From Liolophura sinensis (taxonomy: Eukaryota; Mollusca; Polyplacophora; Chitonida; Chitonidae), in assembly GCF_032854445.1 (NCBI RefSeq), contig NC_088299.1, positions 8,158,324-8,222,323 on the forward strand: a DNA stretch of 64,000 nt. The letters run 5' to 3'. A model generated the notes under the pieces. It did no database searches and had not been told where the DNA came from. It worked only from the letters and a program-made list of their open reading frames with translations. The position numbers were made by a program, and so were the translations under genes. Positions 45,136-55,640 of the stretch are shown here, one piece after another. Numbering within the stretch: the first letter of the stretch is position 1; every line of letters starts with the position of its first letter.

Positions 45136-48100
45136 ACTGGGGAAGTTTAGACAACTTGCTCCCAGGCAAGGCTCCCTCCGAAATTTGATCAAGTGTACAC
45201 GAGCACATGGATTTTCCTTTCTCTTTATGTAGAGAATTTGTTAGCTTCAACTTGACAAATACACCAACTTTTATGTTATACACTGCCATACCACCACCAC
45301 CAACTGACTATTTTTGCCTAAAAACTGACAAAAGTCCAGCTTAATTCCACCTCGAATTTTAAGAAATTGGAAGAGAAGTTATGACACTGTCACCATGGTA
45401 ACCATCAGGTAGTTGAGTTGACAGCCTGGAAATCAAAGTTGAAGGTGTTTCCAAAGCATAGAAGATTATGGCCTATATTTATTAGGTGGAAAATAGAGTA
45501 TAGACATTTATAGCTGATTACAAAGCTACATTGTCTGTGTCACATATTCATTAGGTTGAAAATAGAGTATAGAAATTCACAGCGCCTTACTCAGCTATAT
45601 TGTCTGTGTGGCAGTATTATCCAGTCAGTGCCCCAGAACTCTTCTCTATGGGAGCAAATCTTACACACAATCGCACCCATTGCGTAAGTGCATCCCAAAT
45701 CTGACAGTCCTTCAAAAAATCAAATATTCTGGAGAAGATAAGATCTCATAGACGTATCGATTAGGTAACATTTGCTTTCATTTACAGTTGTCGGAAGAAA
45801 TGCGACGTGGAAGACTTGACATATTTTCCATTCTTTACTACATGTAATCATTCAAACCCATTGATGTACACATGTATTCCTCCCCTAAGAATGCATATTT
45901 GTCAGGGATAGACTAGTAAACAAAGACGAAAAGCGATGCTGTGAACACGTATTTGTAAATATATGGAAAATTACCTCAGACATAAAGCAGCATGGAAACG
46001 TCCAATATGATAGTTGCAGCCTTAAGCCGCACTACCAGGATAGGGGTTGTCCGCGTTCTGCATATATAATGCTGTTTATCCGTAGATCAAGCGGAGCGTG
46101 TGTCCCGGTGACACACCTGAACATTGATCGCTGGTCAAGCGGCTGATCTGTCCAGAGTAGATGTCCCTGCTAGCACATTCCGCACACTCGGCTCTCCCGC
46201 TGCCTCGCCGCACGATAGAGAGCCCTTCCAAATTGGCCGCCACTAGGAACGAGCCTTAGGGTATATGAGTTCAACCTGTCTTCTGAAATTAGCCACGGAT
46301 CTAATGGGGGAAGCTGGGGGATTCGACACCTCTTCAGGACGCTCTACGACGGCATTGCAGGAACCAATTTGCCATTTCTTTTATGATCTTTGCGGGAATG
46401 TATTTTTATTTGAGTGCAACGTGTTTATGAAAACACAACACTTTATTATCCTGAAAGTGTAAGCTAATGTTTTATTATTGGACATTAAAAGCTGATTGCC
46501 ATCCAGTTTGTATATACAGGGTGTTTTCCTTTCCAATTTTATCAGGTTTGGTAGCCTGCTGACGTATTTATGTATTTATTTCATATTTTGTTGGCTCCAC
46601 TAAAAATATTTCCCATGTATGACGACACTAAAGTTTTTGTGTTGAAGAAACATGACAGAGCTAGTTGGAAACCACCGCAACTTGCCAAGAACCTGATAAA
46701 ACTGCCGTTTAAATCTGCAACCGACTCAGTGTCAGCCAGACTAGGACAGGTGACCACACAAGTGAAGGTCGGCATAGTCGTTTGAACTGGGGAAGTTTAG
46801 ACAACTTGCTCCCAGGCAAGGCTCCCTCCGAAATTTGATCAAGTGTACACGAGCACATGGATTTTCCTTTCTCTTTATGTAGAGAATTTGTTAGCTTCAA
46901 CTTGACAAATACACCAACTTTTATGTTGTGCTCTGCCATACCACCACCACCAACTGACTATTTTTGCCTAAAAACTGACAAAAGTCCAGCTTAATTCCAC
47001 CTCGAATTTTAAGAAATTGGAAGAGAAGTTTTGACACTGTCACCATGGTAACCATCAGGTAGTTGAGTTGACAGCCTGGAAATCAAAGTTGAAGGTGTTT
47101 CCAAAGCATAGAAGATTATGGCCTATATTTATTAGGTGGAAAATAGAGTATAGACATTTATAGCTGATTACAAAGCTACATTGTCTGTGTCACATATTCA
47201 TTAGGATGAAAATAGAGTATAGAAATTCACAGCGCCTTACTCAGCTATATTGTCTGTGTGGCAGTATTATCCAGTCAGTGCCCCAGAACTCTTCTCTCTG
47301 GGAGCAAATCTTACACACAATCGCACTCATTGCGTAAGTGCATCCCAAAGCTGACAGTCCTTCAAAAAATCAAATATTCTGGAGAAGATAAGATCTCATA
47401 GACGTATCGATTAGGTAACATTTGCTTTCATTTACAGTTGTCGGAAGAAATGCGACGTGGAAGACTTGACATATTTTCCATTCTTTACTACATGTAACCA
47501 TTCAAACCCATTGATGTACACATGTATTCCTGCCCTAAGAATGCATATTTATCAGGGATAGACTAGTAAACAAAGACGAAAAGCGATGCTGTGAACACGT
47601 ATTTGTAAATATATGGAAAATTACCTCAGACATAAAGCAGCATGGAAACGTCCAATATGATAGTTGCAGCTTTAAGCCCCACTACCAGGATAGGGGTTGT
47701 CCGCGTTCTGCATATATAATGCTGTTTATCCGTAGATCAAGCGGAGCGTGTGTCCCGGTGACACACCTGAACATTGATCGCTGGTCAAGGGGCTGATCTG
47801 TCCAGAGTAGATGTCCCTGCTAGCACATTCCGCACACTCGGTTCTCCCGCTGCCTCGCCGCACGGTAGAGAGCCCTTCCAAATTGGCCGCCACTAGGAAC
47901 GAGCCTTAGGGTATAAGAGTTCAACCTGTCTTCTGAAATTAGCCACGGATCTAATGGGGGAAGCTGGGGGATTCGACACTTCTTCAGGACGCTCTACGAC
48001 GGCATTGCAAGAACCAATTTGCCATTTCTTTTATGATCTTTGCGGGAATGTATTTTTATTTGAGTGCAACGTGTTTATGAAAACACAACACTTTAATATC

Positions 48101-49640
48101 CTGAAAGTGTAAGCTAATGTTGTTTTTATTTTTGCACATTACGAGCTGATTGCCATCCAGTTTGTATATACAGGGTGTTTTCCTTTCCAATTCTTTCAGG
48201 TTTGGTAACCTGCTGACGTATTTATGTATTTATTTCATATTTTGTTGGCTCCACTAAAAATATTTCCCATGTATGACGACACTAAAGTTTTTGTGTTGAA
48301 GAAACATGACGGAGCCAGTTGGAAACCACCGCAACTTGCCAAGAACCTGATAAAACTGCCGCTTTAAATCCGCAACTGACTCAGTGTCAGCCAGACTAGG
48401 ACAGGTGACCACACAAGTGAAGGTCGGCATAGTCGTTTGAACTGGGGAAGTTTAGACAACTTGCTCCCAGGCAAGGCTCCCTCCGAAATTTGATCAAGTG
48501 TACACGAGCACATTGATTTTCCTGTCTCTTTATGTAGAGAATTTGTTAGCTTCAACTTGACAAATACACCAACTTTTACATTGTACTCTGCCATTCCAAC
48601 ACGACCATCTGACAAGTTTGCCTAAAAACTGACAAAAGTCCAGCACAATTCCACCTCCAGTTTTATGAAATTGGTACAACCGGAAAAGAAGTTTTGACAC
48701 TGTCACCATGGTAACCATCAGGTAGTGAAGTTGACAGCCGGGAAGTGAAATTTAAAGATGTTTCCAAAGCAGACAGGATTATGCCATACATTTATTAAGT
48801 GGAAAATAGGGTATAGACATTTATAGCTGATTACAAAGATACATTGTCTGTGTGACATATTTATTGAGTTGAAAATAGAGTATAGACATTCACAGAGTGT
48901 TACAAAGCTATATTGTCTGTGTGGCAGTGTTATCCAGTCAGTGCCCCAGAACTCTTCTCTCTGGGGGCAAATCTTACACCCACTTCCAACCATTGCGTAA
49001 GTGTATCCCAAAGCTGACAATCACTCAAAACACCAAAGATTCTGAAGACGATAAGGTCTCATGGACGTATTGATTAGGTAACATTTGCTTTCATTTACAG
49101 TTGTTGGAGGAAATGCGACGTGGAAGACTGGACATATTTTCCATTCCTTATTACATGTAACCATTTAAAGACATTGATGTACACATGTATCCCTCCACTA
49201 AGAATGCATATTTCATAGGTGCTTTCATTTACAGTTGTCGTAAAGAATGCTACATGGAACACTTGATATATTTTCCATTCCTTATTACATGCAACCTTTT
49301 AAGGAAATTGGTGTATCCCTGCCAAACATGTATGTTTGGCAGGGATAGACTAGAAAACAAAGACGAAAAGTGATCTTGTGAATACGTATTTGTAAATATA
49401 TGGAAAGCTTTTTGTGAAAAAACCTTCCATTATTTTACGCTCTACCTGATGTCCTTTTTACAGGCTGATTACTTTTCAGTTTGTATGTATAGGGTGTTTT
49501 GGTTTCAAGTTTGTGTGTTGAAGAAAGTTGAGAGGGCCAGATGGAAACGACAGCTTGCCCACAACCTGACATACCTGCCGTTTTAAGGCCGTGAGCGACT
49601 CAGCGTCATCCAGTCTAGGACAGGCGATCACATGAGTACG

Positions 49641-50224
49641 CTGACGATATTTGTAGAACATAGGCAGACATACTAGACGGATACTTCCATTGATCGTGGT
49701 CATTATGTCATGTGACCTAATAGATCATGTGACCCTGCATGCCTTAAATCGTCAGCGTCCTGACTGGCTGCCACTGTATATCTTAAGGCCGGAAAACGAG
49801 GTCGGGAGTTCCAATTCAGCTCTCGCTGCATTGTCGATGGTTTTAAGTCAGGACTACGTTAACAACGTAACCACAAATTAACTCACTGGGTTTGCGTCAT
49901 TTCTTTCAAGGGATGGACCATCAACAAATAGCTACGACCTATGACGTATAAATGTGTATGAGGGTTATGTACACCAGCACTGTAAATATTTTCACAAGGA
50001 TAGAATAAACCGAGTTCTTTTTATAACCATTTATTATTTATTTTTTCAGTATATATATCGGCATACAAAGCGTTCGGTTTGAAGAAGTAAATTTACAAAA
50101 TCTGTTTGAACAAGATAGGGCTTGATTAAACGATACATTTGAAATGTTATTAAATATGCAGACTATATAAACTGATCAGTTTATGTTATTGATATAGAAA
50201 TTACACATTTAAATTACATTTAGC
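49641..50224. other. no convincing gene
   Basis: A plus-strand frame at 49690-49881 begins inside the array flank and shows no recognisable content. The sequence to 50224 is AT-rich. Confidence 0.4.
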
Positions 50225-50966
50225 CTATGGGCTCCCTTGGGTCGTTATTGGTGTTCCTGCTGGCTCAGGTTCCGCTGAAGTACACATGAGCGGAGAAAAC
50301 ACTGTGCTCGTAACACTGGTTGAGGTCGTCAAGGTTACAGGTGACCGTGAATCAGCACAACTTGTTACACCAACAAACAAGCTGTTGGAAAGTGGTGATG
50401 AGACACATGAAGAGGTACTTGTAGGTATGGGCCTTGGTGGCATAAGCGTTCCGGTAGACTCCACTGGTGCTACAGATGAACTGGGAGTACTCATTACAGT
50501 GGTGATGGAAGTTGTCGCTACTGCAGTGGTCTTGTGATCAAGATAGGACCAAAAATCCTTGGTCAGCAACGTGTGCATTTCTGACACGGTAAGAGGGAGG
50601 GCTGCAACCTCCCCAATCGAATTTGCTGTGTCGTCCTCTGACTCTGAATCTGTCAGGGATAGATCCACCTGGACATTAACCGGCTTAGGAACAGTCATCT
50701 TCTTGATGAAAGGCTCATCGACCAGGACTAGTGGATGTAGCACATTTCGTAACTCTTGCCACAACGACCTTTGTCGCCGTCCTTTTTACCCAAGGGGTGG
50801 CTTCACAGGTTTCAAGGTGTTTGAACAGACAGGGCTTGTTCCTTGCTGGTTGATTGCAGTAATCACACTCTTCAGGCCTTTGGCTACAGGACACCTTGTG
50901 TCGATACAAGCTCGATTTTGACCTATAGGATGCCCCACATGCACAGTGATGAGATGGTTCAGACAT
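50225..50966 (-). pseudogene. cysteine/histidine-finger ORF downstream of a Gypsy fragment, frameshifted
   Basis: The frame starts at an ATG (50966) directly after TTGTTACAG, a good splice acceptor. The first 80 residues carry two Cys/His clusters: CACGASYRSKSSLYRHKVSC (C-x-C-x10-H-x3-C) and CDYCNQPARNKPCLFKHLETC-like spacing (C-x2-C-x12-H-x3-C). At an A5 run near 50790 the frame must change to enter a second open part (to 50225) that is acidic (LTDSESEDD) and then Ser/Thr/Pro-rich. It lies on the same strand just after an integrase, so it may be an accessory ORF of the element, or a separate spliced gene. The identity is unknown. Confidence 0.5.
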
Positions 50967-50979
50967 CTGTAACAAAATA

Positions 50980-50982
<3 letters not shown>

Positions 50983-51017
<35 letters not shown>

Positions 51018-51030
51018 TTTTATATATATA
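50983..51030. repeat. (TA)n microsatellite
   Basis: About 45 bases of alternating T and A with two short interruptions, between the finger ORF and the integrase. Confidence 0.95.
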
Positions 51031-51186
51031 TATTTCACTATTTATGTTGTTTATTAGCTGTTCCTGTATATATAAATTTTGATCATAGTTTATTCTGTTG
51101 ATGTTCTTGTTACTGTTGTTGGTTAATAAAGTTCAGGGCTGTGACGTATCAGTGGTGTTCAGGCTTAGTCATTTGTGAGGTCGCAC

Positions 51187-52260
51187 TTAATCTGTCTCAA
51201 CAGTCCACAGTTTATAAGTGGTTCCCTCATACAGTTTCAGTCGATCATAGTGGACTAGTTTCTTCTTAGCTCTGAGATGTTGTTGGACCCGGTATACTGT
51301 ATCATCAAGTTTACCGATAACCTGATATGGTCCAGTCCAACGACATGCCAACTTGGGAGATAGCTTTTTGTGACGTGCACTACCGTACAGCCAAACAGCA
51401 TAGCCTATTTTAAATGTCTTCCCTTTATTGCCGACGTTATAATTCCGCTCCTGACGCTCAACACTTCTCCGTTGAACCTGTCGAGCCCTTTCATGTGCGA
51501 TTTCCATGCGCTCACGCAGTTCAACAGCATAGTCTGTTCCCTCTATTGCTGGCATCTGTGTTGGTCTGCCGGTGATCAAATCTAGAGGTAAGTTTATTTC
51601 TCGTCCTAACATCATCATACTTGGAGATTGCTGTGTTACGTCATGAAGTGATGATCTGTAAGACATCAGTGCAAAAGGCGGTTGCTCGTCCCAGTTACGT
51701 TGGTCCTTGTCTATCATCATAGCCAGTCGATCTTCTAAGGTTCGATTAAAACGTTCAACCATTCCGTTGGATTGAGGATGGTATGGTGTAGTATTGGTTT
51801 TCTGTATTCCAAGTAGATGACATACCTCTTGAATTATACTGGATTGAAAATTTGTCCCTAAGTCTGTATGTATTTGTTCAGGTACTCCAAATCTACAAAT
51901 AAATTCCTTCACTAGTTTGTCTGCCATAGTTTCAGCTTCCTGGTTTCTAATTGCATAGGCCTCTACCCGTTTGGTGAAGTAATCCTGTATGACTAGTATA
52001 TACTGATTTCCCTTCTTGGTCTTTGGTAATGGACCCATTACATCCATTGCTACTCGCTCCATTGGAACTCCAACTATACACTGGCTCAAAGTTTGGCTTT
52101 GATTTCCTTCCTGAGGATTTCCTCGAATTACATTTGTCGCATTGTTTGCACCACAGTCGAATATCTTTACTCCAGCCATACCAATGATATCGTTGTCTTA
52201 CTTTAGGAATAGTTTTTCCACAGCCTAAATGACCTGCTGTTTTAGAAGCATGTAATTCAT
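51187..52260 (-). pseudogene. Ty3/Gypsy-type integrase fragment, frameshifted
   Basis: Two overlapping minus-strand frames (52318-51947 and 52179-51187) together carry an integrase. The N-terminal zinc-binding HHCC motif shows as ELHASKTAGHLG with WCKQCDKC. The catalytic core has the first Asp in VAMDVMGPLP, the second in IHTDLGTNF and the Glu in YHPQSNGMVERFNRTLEDR. A C-terminal GPY/F module (RWTGPYQVIGKL) is present. No chromodomain is seen before the stop at 51187. The change of frame near KPNFEPV shows the copy is inactive or contains an indel error. The enzyme would insert element cDNA into chromosomal DNA. Confidence 0.92.
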
Positions 52261-52905
52261 CAGTTCTGCTGGAAGAACTATCTGGTAGTGCCAGTTTAGT
52301 CCATCTTCTGTTTCCCACCTACGATGTAGAACTCCACTGATTAGTACTAGCCTGTCCCATTGTGCCCAATAATACTTGGTTGTTCTACTTTGATCAGAGA
52401 CTGTTGTCCAATTAGGTTGTTTTTGATTTTCTTCTTTCGCCTTTATTATCCATTTCAGATTACTGTCGCTTCCATGCAGAATAGCAAGATTTTCATCCGA
52501 CCACCTGTTCTCTGCTGATGTCCGATTCGTTGTCTGCAAAGATGTGGGTAATTTTACCTCGTTGGGTTCTCTGTTGGATTTCAGTTTACTTTGTTTTCGT
52601 ATTATTACTGCTGTTACATGGGTGCACTTTGGACGGGCCTTATACCGCCTTTGTTTCTGCTGTGTATACCTCCAATGCTTTGGAATCGTTTTAATCTTTG
52701 TTACCACAGTTCCATCTGTCCCGGAAGGCTCTGTTTGAACTTCAGCATCTTCTGTAGTAGCCGCTGACCCTGAAACAACATTCACAGATGCAACTGGGTA
52801 TCCATGCTTATCACACCAGTTACATGGAATTCTGGATAAAGCATCAGCATTACCACGACGGTTACCAGGACGATGAACGATTTCAAAGTCATAGGACAAG
52901 GCAGA
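52225..52905 (-). pseudogene. Gypsy pol fragment: end of RNase H and linker, 5'-truncated
   Basis: The frame opens with SYDFEIVHRPGNRRGNADAL, the conserved end of the Gypsy RNase H domain, followed by a long linker with KWIIKAKEENQKQPNW and VLHRRWETEDG. It ends in a shifted frame at the start of the zinc-binding domain of the integrase. Upstream of about 52905 the pol reading stops abruptly in unrelated AT-rich sequence; protease, reverse transcriptase and gag are missing, and no LTR was found. It is therefore a 5'-truncated remnant. Confidence 0.88.
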
Positions 52906-53296
52906 AAATTAACCCCTAACCTCCCATGCAATTATATGAAATAATACACTGTCTCTAGCAAAATCGCCACAATATGAAGTTTACCGAGCGCTGTGTGCAT
53001 GCTCCATTTCCACTGAATTGACAGCGCCTCATTTAAATATTCTGAGTTTTTAGTTTTTGGGGTTACTTTTAAACATTTACTTAGCGTACAATGCTGAGGG
53101 TGGAATTAGCCAAAAGCTCGTAACTTTTACTTCTGGAGAAAAATATCCGATATTCATGTCATTCTGTAACAGCACAAAAATACCTAATATCTGAGCGACA
53201 ACAAATACTCCACTATTATTCACCACACCATCATCACATCCAACTCTCCTTATTTGTTCTCCTCCTCTTTCTTTAGTCGTCGGTTCATCCATGTGT

Positions 53297-53599
53297 TCAA
53301 TCAGCTCTCCTCACGTTTGGGGTTCTCACGAAACAATTTTCTGGAACACCAGGGAGTTTCATATCACGGATTTCTGTCAGATTGGGCGCCCGCCGAACCC
53401 TTCGGTTTTCAACGGTCCCGTTCCGTTTGCTAGGGAACCTTGTGGACTCGTTTTCTTGCCGGGAATCAGGAAATGATCGTGAGACTTTTCTAACTTTTTT
53501 CCGGCGAAGTGTGAAGACGTCTGGGAGGGCTCCCTTCACGGATGGTACTGATAGATCACTTAAAACAGTTTTGTTGACATCAGGAAGTGTAACCCCTCC
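53297..53599 (-). CDS. coding-like open frame, unknown
   Basis: A frame of about 100 codons is open from 53599 to a stop at 53297, in locally GC-rich sequence. It contains two similar short segments (TLPDVNKTVL and ALPDVFTLRR), a basic stretch (RRKKVRKVSRSF) and RRAPNLTEIRDMKLPGVP. The basic, CpG-rich composition resembles an exon. No acceptor or donor was fixed and no family is recognised. It may belong with the coding-like frames at 54498-55482 on the same strand, but nothing ties them together. Confidence 0.35.
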   Translation of the reverse strand, partial: GGVTLPDVNKTVLSDLSVPSVKGALPDVFTLRRKKVRKVSRSFPDSRQENESTRFPSKRNGTVENRRVRRAPNLTEIRDMKLPGVPENCFVRTPNVRRAD

Positions 53600-53642
53600 T
53601 CAAATTGCTGGTGACACACACAACAGGACCCCGAAGTCGTAT

Positions 53643-54363
53643 CTGCAAAAAGGTTTATTTATAGAATAAACCCGGCAATTGAAACAACATCGTCTGTCTC
53701 GGACACACGTGTTTTGGTTAAAGTCAGAGCATTTCAAATTCAAAGTTACATAAGAGATTTGCATGGTTTGAACATCAATGAACTACAAGTACAGTTACAC
53801 GAAAGATTAACCTTATTAATCCACAATTTGAACTGGGTAACCGATGAACAATCATTGTCAGGGGAAAATACATTTATTAACATTCGGCTCGTGGTCATAT
53901 ATGGCGTGGACTTCTCGTTGTGTATACTAGAACGTTAATTTCCCTCGTATCGAAGATGTGAAGACATTTGTCAGTGGAATCATTTGAACAAACCAATGAT
54001 ACCCTTAAAGTAACATTATCCTAACTTTCACTTGGCTTACATACAAACAATATTACTAACTATTCAAACAGCTATTCCACATTGCATTACTGGTGTGCGC
54101 ATCGCAACTGAATAGTTCGCGCCAGTAACTTTAAAGTTATAGACCTGGCGTCGCTACACAGCATAACTTGTTTAACAGGACCAGTCAAAATACAACAGCA
54201 AAACACTGTTCATTATACTCGCCTTATTTCGACCTACTATTATCAAAGTTGTGAAACACATTTTATGACATCAGCATACCTGCAAAAAGGTTTATTTAAA
54301 GAATAAACCCGGCGGGCGAAACAACATCGTCCGTCTCAGAAACACGTGTTTTGGTTAAAGTCA
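53643..54363. repeat. pair of 84-bp direct repeats
   Basis: 53643-53726 and 54280-54363 are about 88-90% alike, beginning CTGCAAAAAGGTTTATTT and ending CACGTGTTTTGGTTAAAGTC. Each starts with TG one base in and ends in CA, as short terminal repeats of a retroelement would. Each also holds the inverted pair GGTTTATT and AATAAACC. No target duplication or internal coding was found in the 553 bases between them. Confidence 0.75.
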
Positions 54364-54497
54364 AAACACTAACCCGCTCAAGCTACATGACAGTGACCCA
54401 AAATACGAAAATCACTTTCGCTGGTAACATTTCTTTGAAAAATGAAAAAAAAGATTCATATATACAGTAAAGCAATGTTAAAAGAGAATAATATTAC

Positions 54498-55132
54498 CCT
54501 GTATCTTTGGGGTATCTTTGTACAGTGTTGCTGGGTTGAACAAATTGTCATCAAGATCCATCATTTGCAAATCGTCTCCCATGTTGTGCTCATTGGCTTC
54601 ATGCTTCCCCTCAGTAGTGGGGTATATCCAACACAACTGGATCAGGTGCAATAGTTTTCATTGAACTGTTTGCTGGGATATTCTTGGTCTCTCTCAGATC
54701 CGTCTCCAACCCAGGGGTCGAGGCCCATAAATGTACAAAATGAAATCCTCGATATTTTCTAAAATCGAGGCCCTGTTTGGTTTTGGACCTCCCCGGTTGA
54801 TCGCTCACTTGTGGTGGCTTCGACTTTTCTGACTCACTCGGGAGTCCTTCTCTGCCAACAATATGGGGACATCGGTTAGTAACTTCCTCCACTATAAGGA
54901 CTCTCTGGAGGACAGAATCTGCCATTCAACGGAATCAATTCTGCACACGCCAAATATATCGAGTCAACAGTCTGGGTCTTTGGTGGACTTTCCACTGTAC
55001 CAGGCAGGGGTGCCGTTTGCAGTGCCTCACACTTTTTAACCTTTTCCACCATCTTGTGGCAGACTTTATCTCACGTTTCTTTGCTACAATTTCTTCCGCT
55101 GTTGCGGAAACTTTTGTGGAATGACATCCCAT
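54498..55132 (-). pseudogene. degraded coding locus, unknown protein
   Basis: Coding-like segments lie in successive frames on the minus strand. First comes MGCHSTKVSATAEEIVAKK from 55132, with a Met-Gly-Cys start suited to N-myristoylation. After a frame change comes KMVEKVKKCEALQTAPLPG. A third frame (54925-54611) has GLDFRKYRGFHFVHLWASTP. Another change leads to MGDDLQMMDLDDNLFNPATL, which runs into a donor-like CAGG|GTAATA at 54498. Three frame changes in 600 bases mean a decayed gene, unrecognised short introns or sequence errors. I do not recognise the family. Confidence 0.4.
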
Positions 55133-55146
55133 GGTAGGTTCTAACG

Positions 55147-55482
55147 CTATCGCGTCAATAAAAAAATCTTTACAAAGTGACTGGAATCAATGTAATTAAG
55201 CATAACTGCAGCATAATTGTCCAATTTTGCAACGCTAGCAAAATTATTAAACGCGTAATTCTGCTTCAAGTTGGCGGTGATTTGCCCTTGCATAACGTAA
55301 CGTAACAACCTGAGGTCCGAAGTAATCGCCCAGAACCGGGAAGCTGCGTCGTCGCCATATTCACATATGAGCCTCATTTGGAACTCTTCGGGCATTTCCG
55401 GTCGGCAGTCATCTACCCTCAGAAGGTTTAGATCAAAAGATACCATGTAACATGACGCGTCATTGATTGTTATAGTCTTCAA
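55147..55482 (-). CDS. coding-like open frame, unknown
   Basis: 111 codons from an ATG at 55482, with internal segments RPEMPEEFQMRLICEYGDDA and RLLRYVMQGQITANLKQ and a stop at 55147. CpG codons are kept (GCGTCG, AACGCG, GCGTAA regions), unlike the surrounding AT-rich DNA. The product would be a small, soluble, mixed-charge protein without signal peptide or membrane segment. It precedes the degraded locus on the same strand by 15 bases. The identity is unknown, and a TE-derived or lineage-specific gene is possible. Confidence 0.4.
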   Translation of the reverse strand: MKTITINDASCYMVSFDLNLLRVDDCRPEMPEEFQMRLICEYGDDAASRFWAITSDLRLLRYVMQGQITANLKQNYAFNNFASVAKLDNYAAVMLNYIDSSHFVKIFLLTR

Positions 55483-55640
55483 TCTTATTGCAACACAACT
55501 CTGTTAAAAGTAAAATGTTAAAACTGTGAAGATTTCCAGGACTGACTGCACTTAGAGTTATGTTTACGTGTTAATATTGCAACAAGGGTTCATGTAAAAG
55601 ACCCAGATGACACACTGTATAATGTCCACATGGCTTTATT
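55483..55640. other. no gene seen
   Basis: AT-rich spacer. Confidence 0.5.

Larger units (their letters stand above)
42096..49640. repeat. tandem array of about 1.65-kb units
   Basis: Anchoring on CCCATGTATGACGA gives copies at 43311, 44962, 46612 and 48266, spaced 1651, 1650 and 1654 bases. Units run about 42096-43690, 43691-45340, 45341-46990 and 46991-48645, then a diverged partial unit to about 49640. The three central units are nearly identical. The two edges are clearly more diverged, as expected when unequal exchange homogenises the middle. Each unit holds an AT-rich part and a GC-rich core of about 250 bp. The array adjoins a reverse-transcriptase fragment on the left. No known RNA gene (5S, U1, U2, tRNA) was recognised in the unit. 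Confidence 0.95.
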
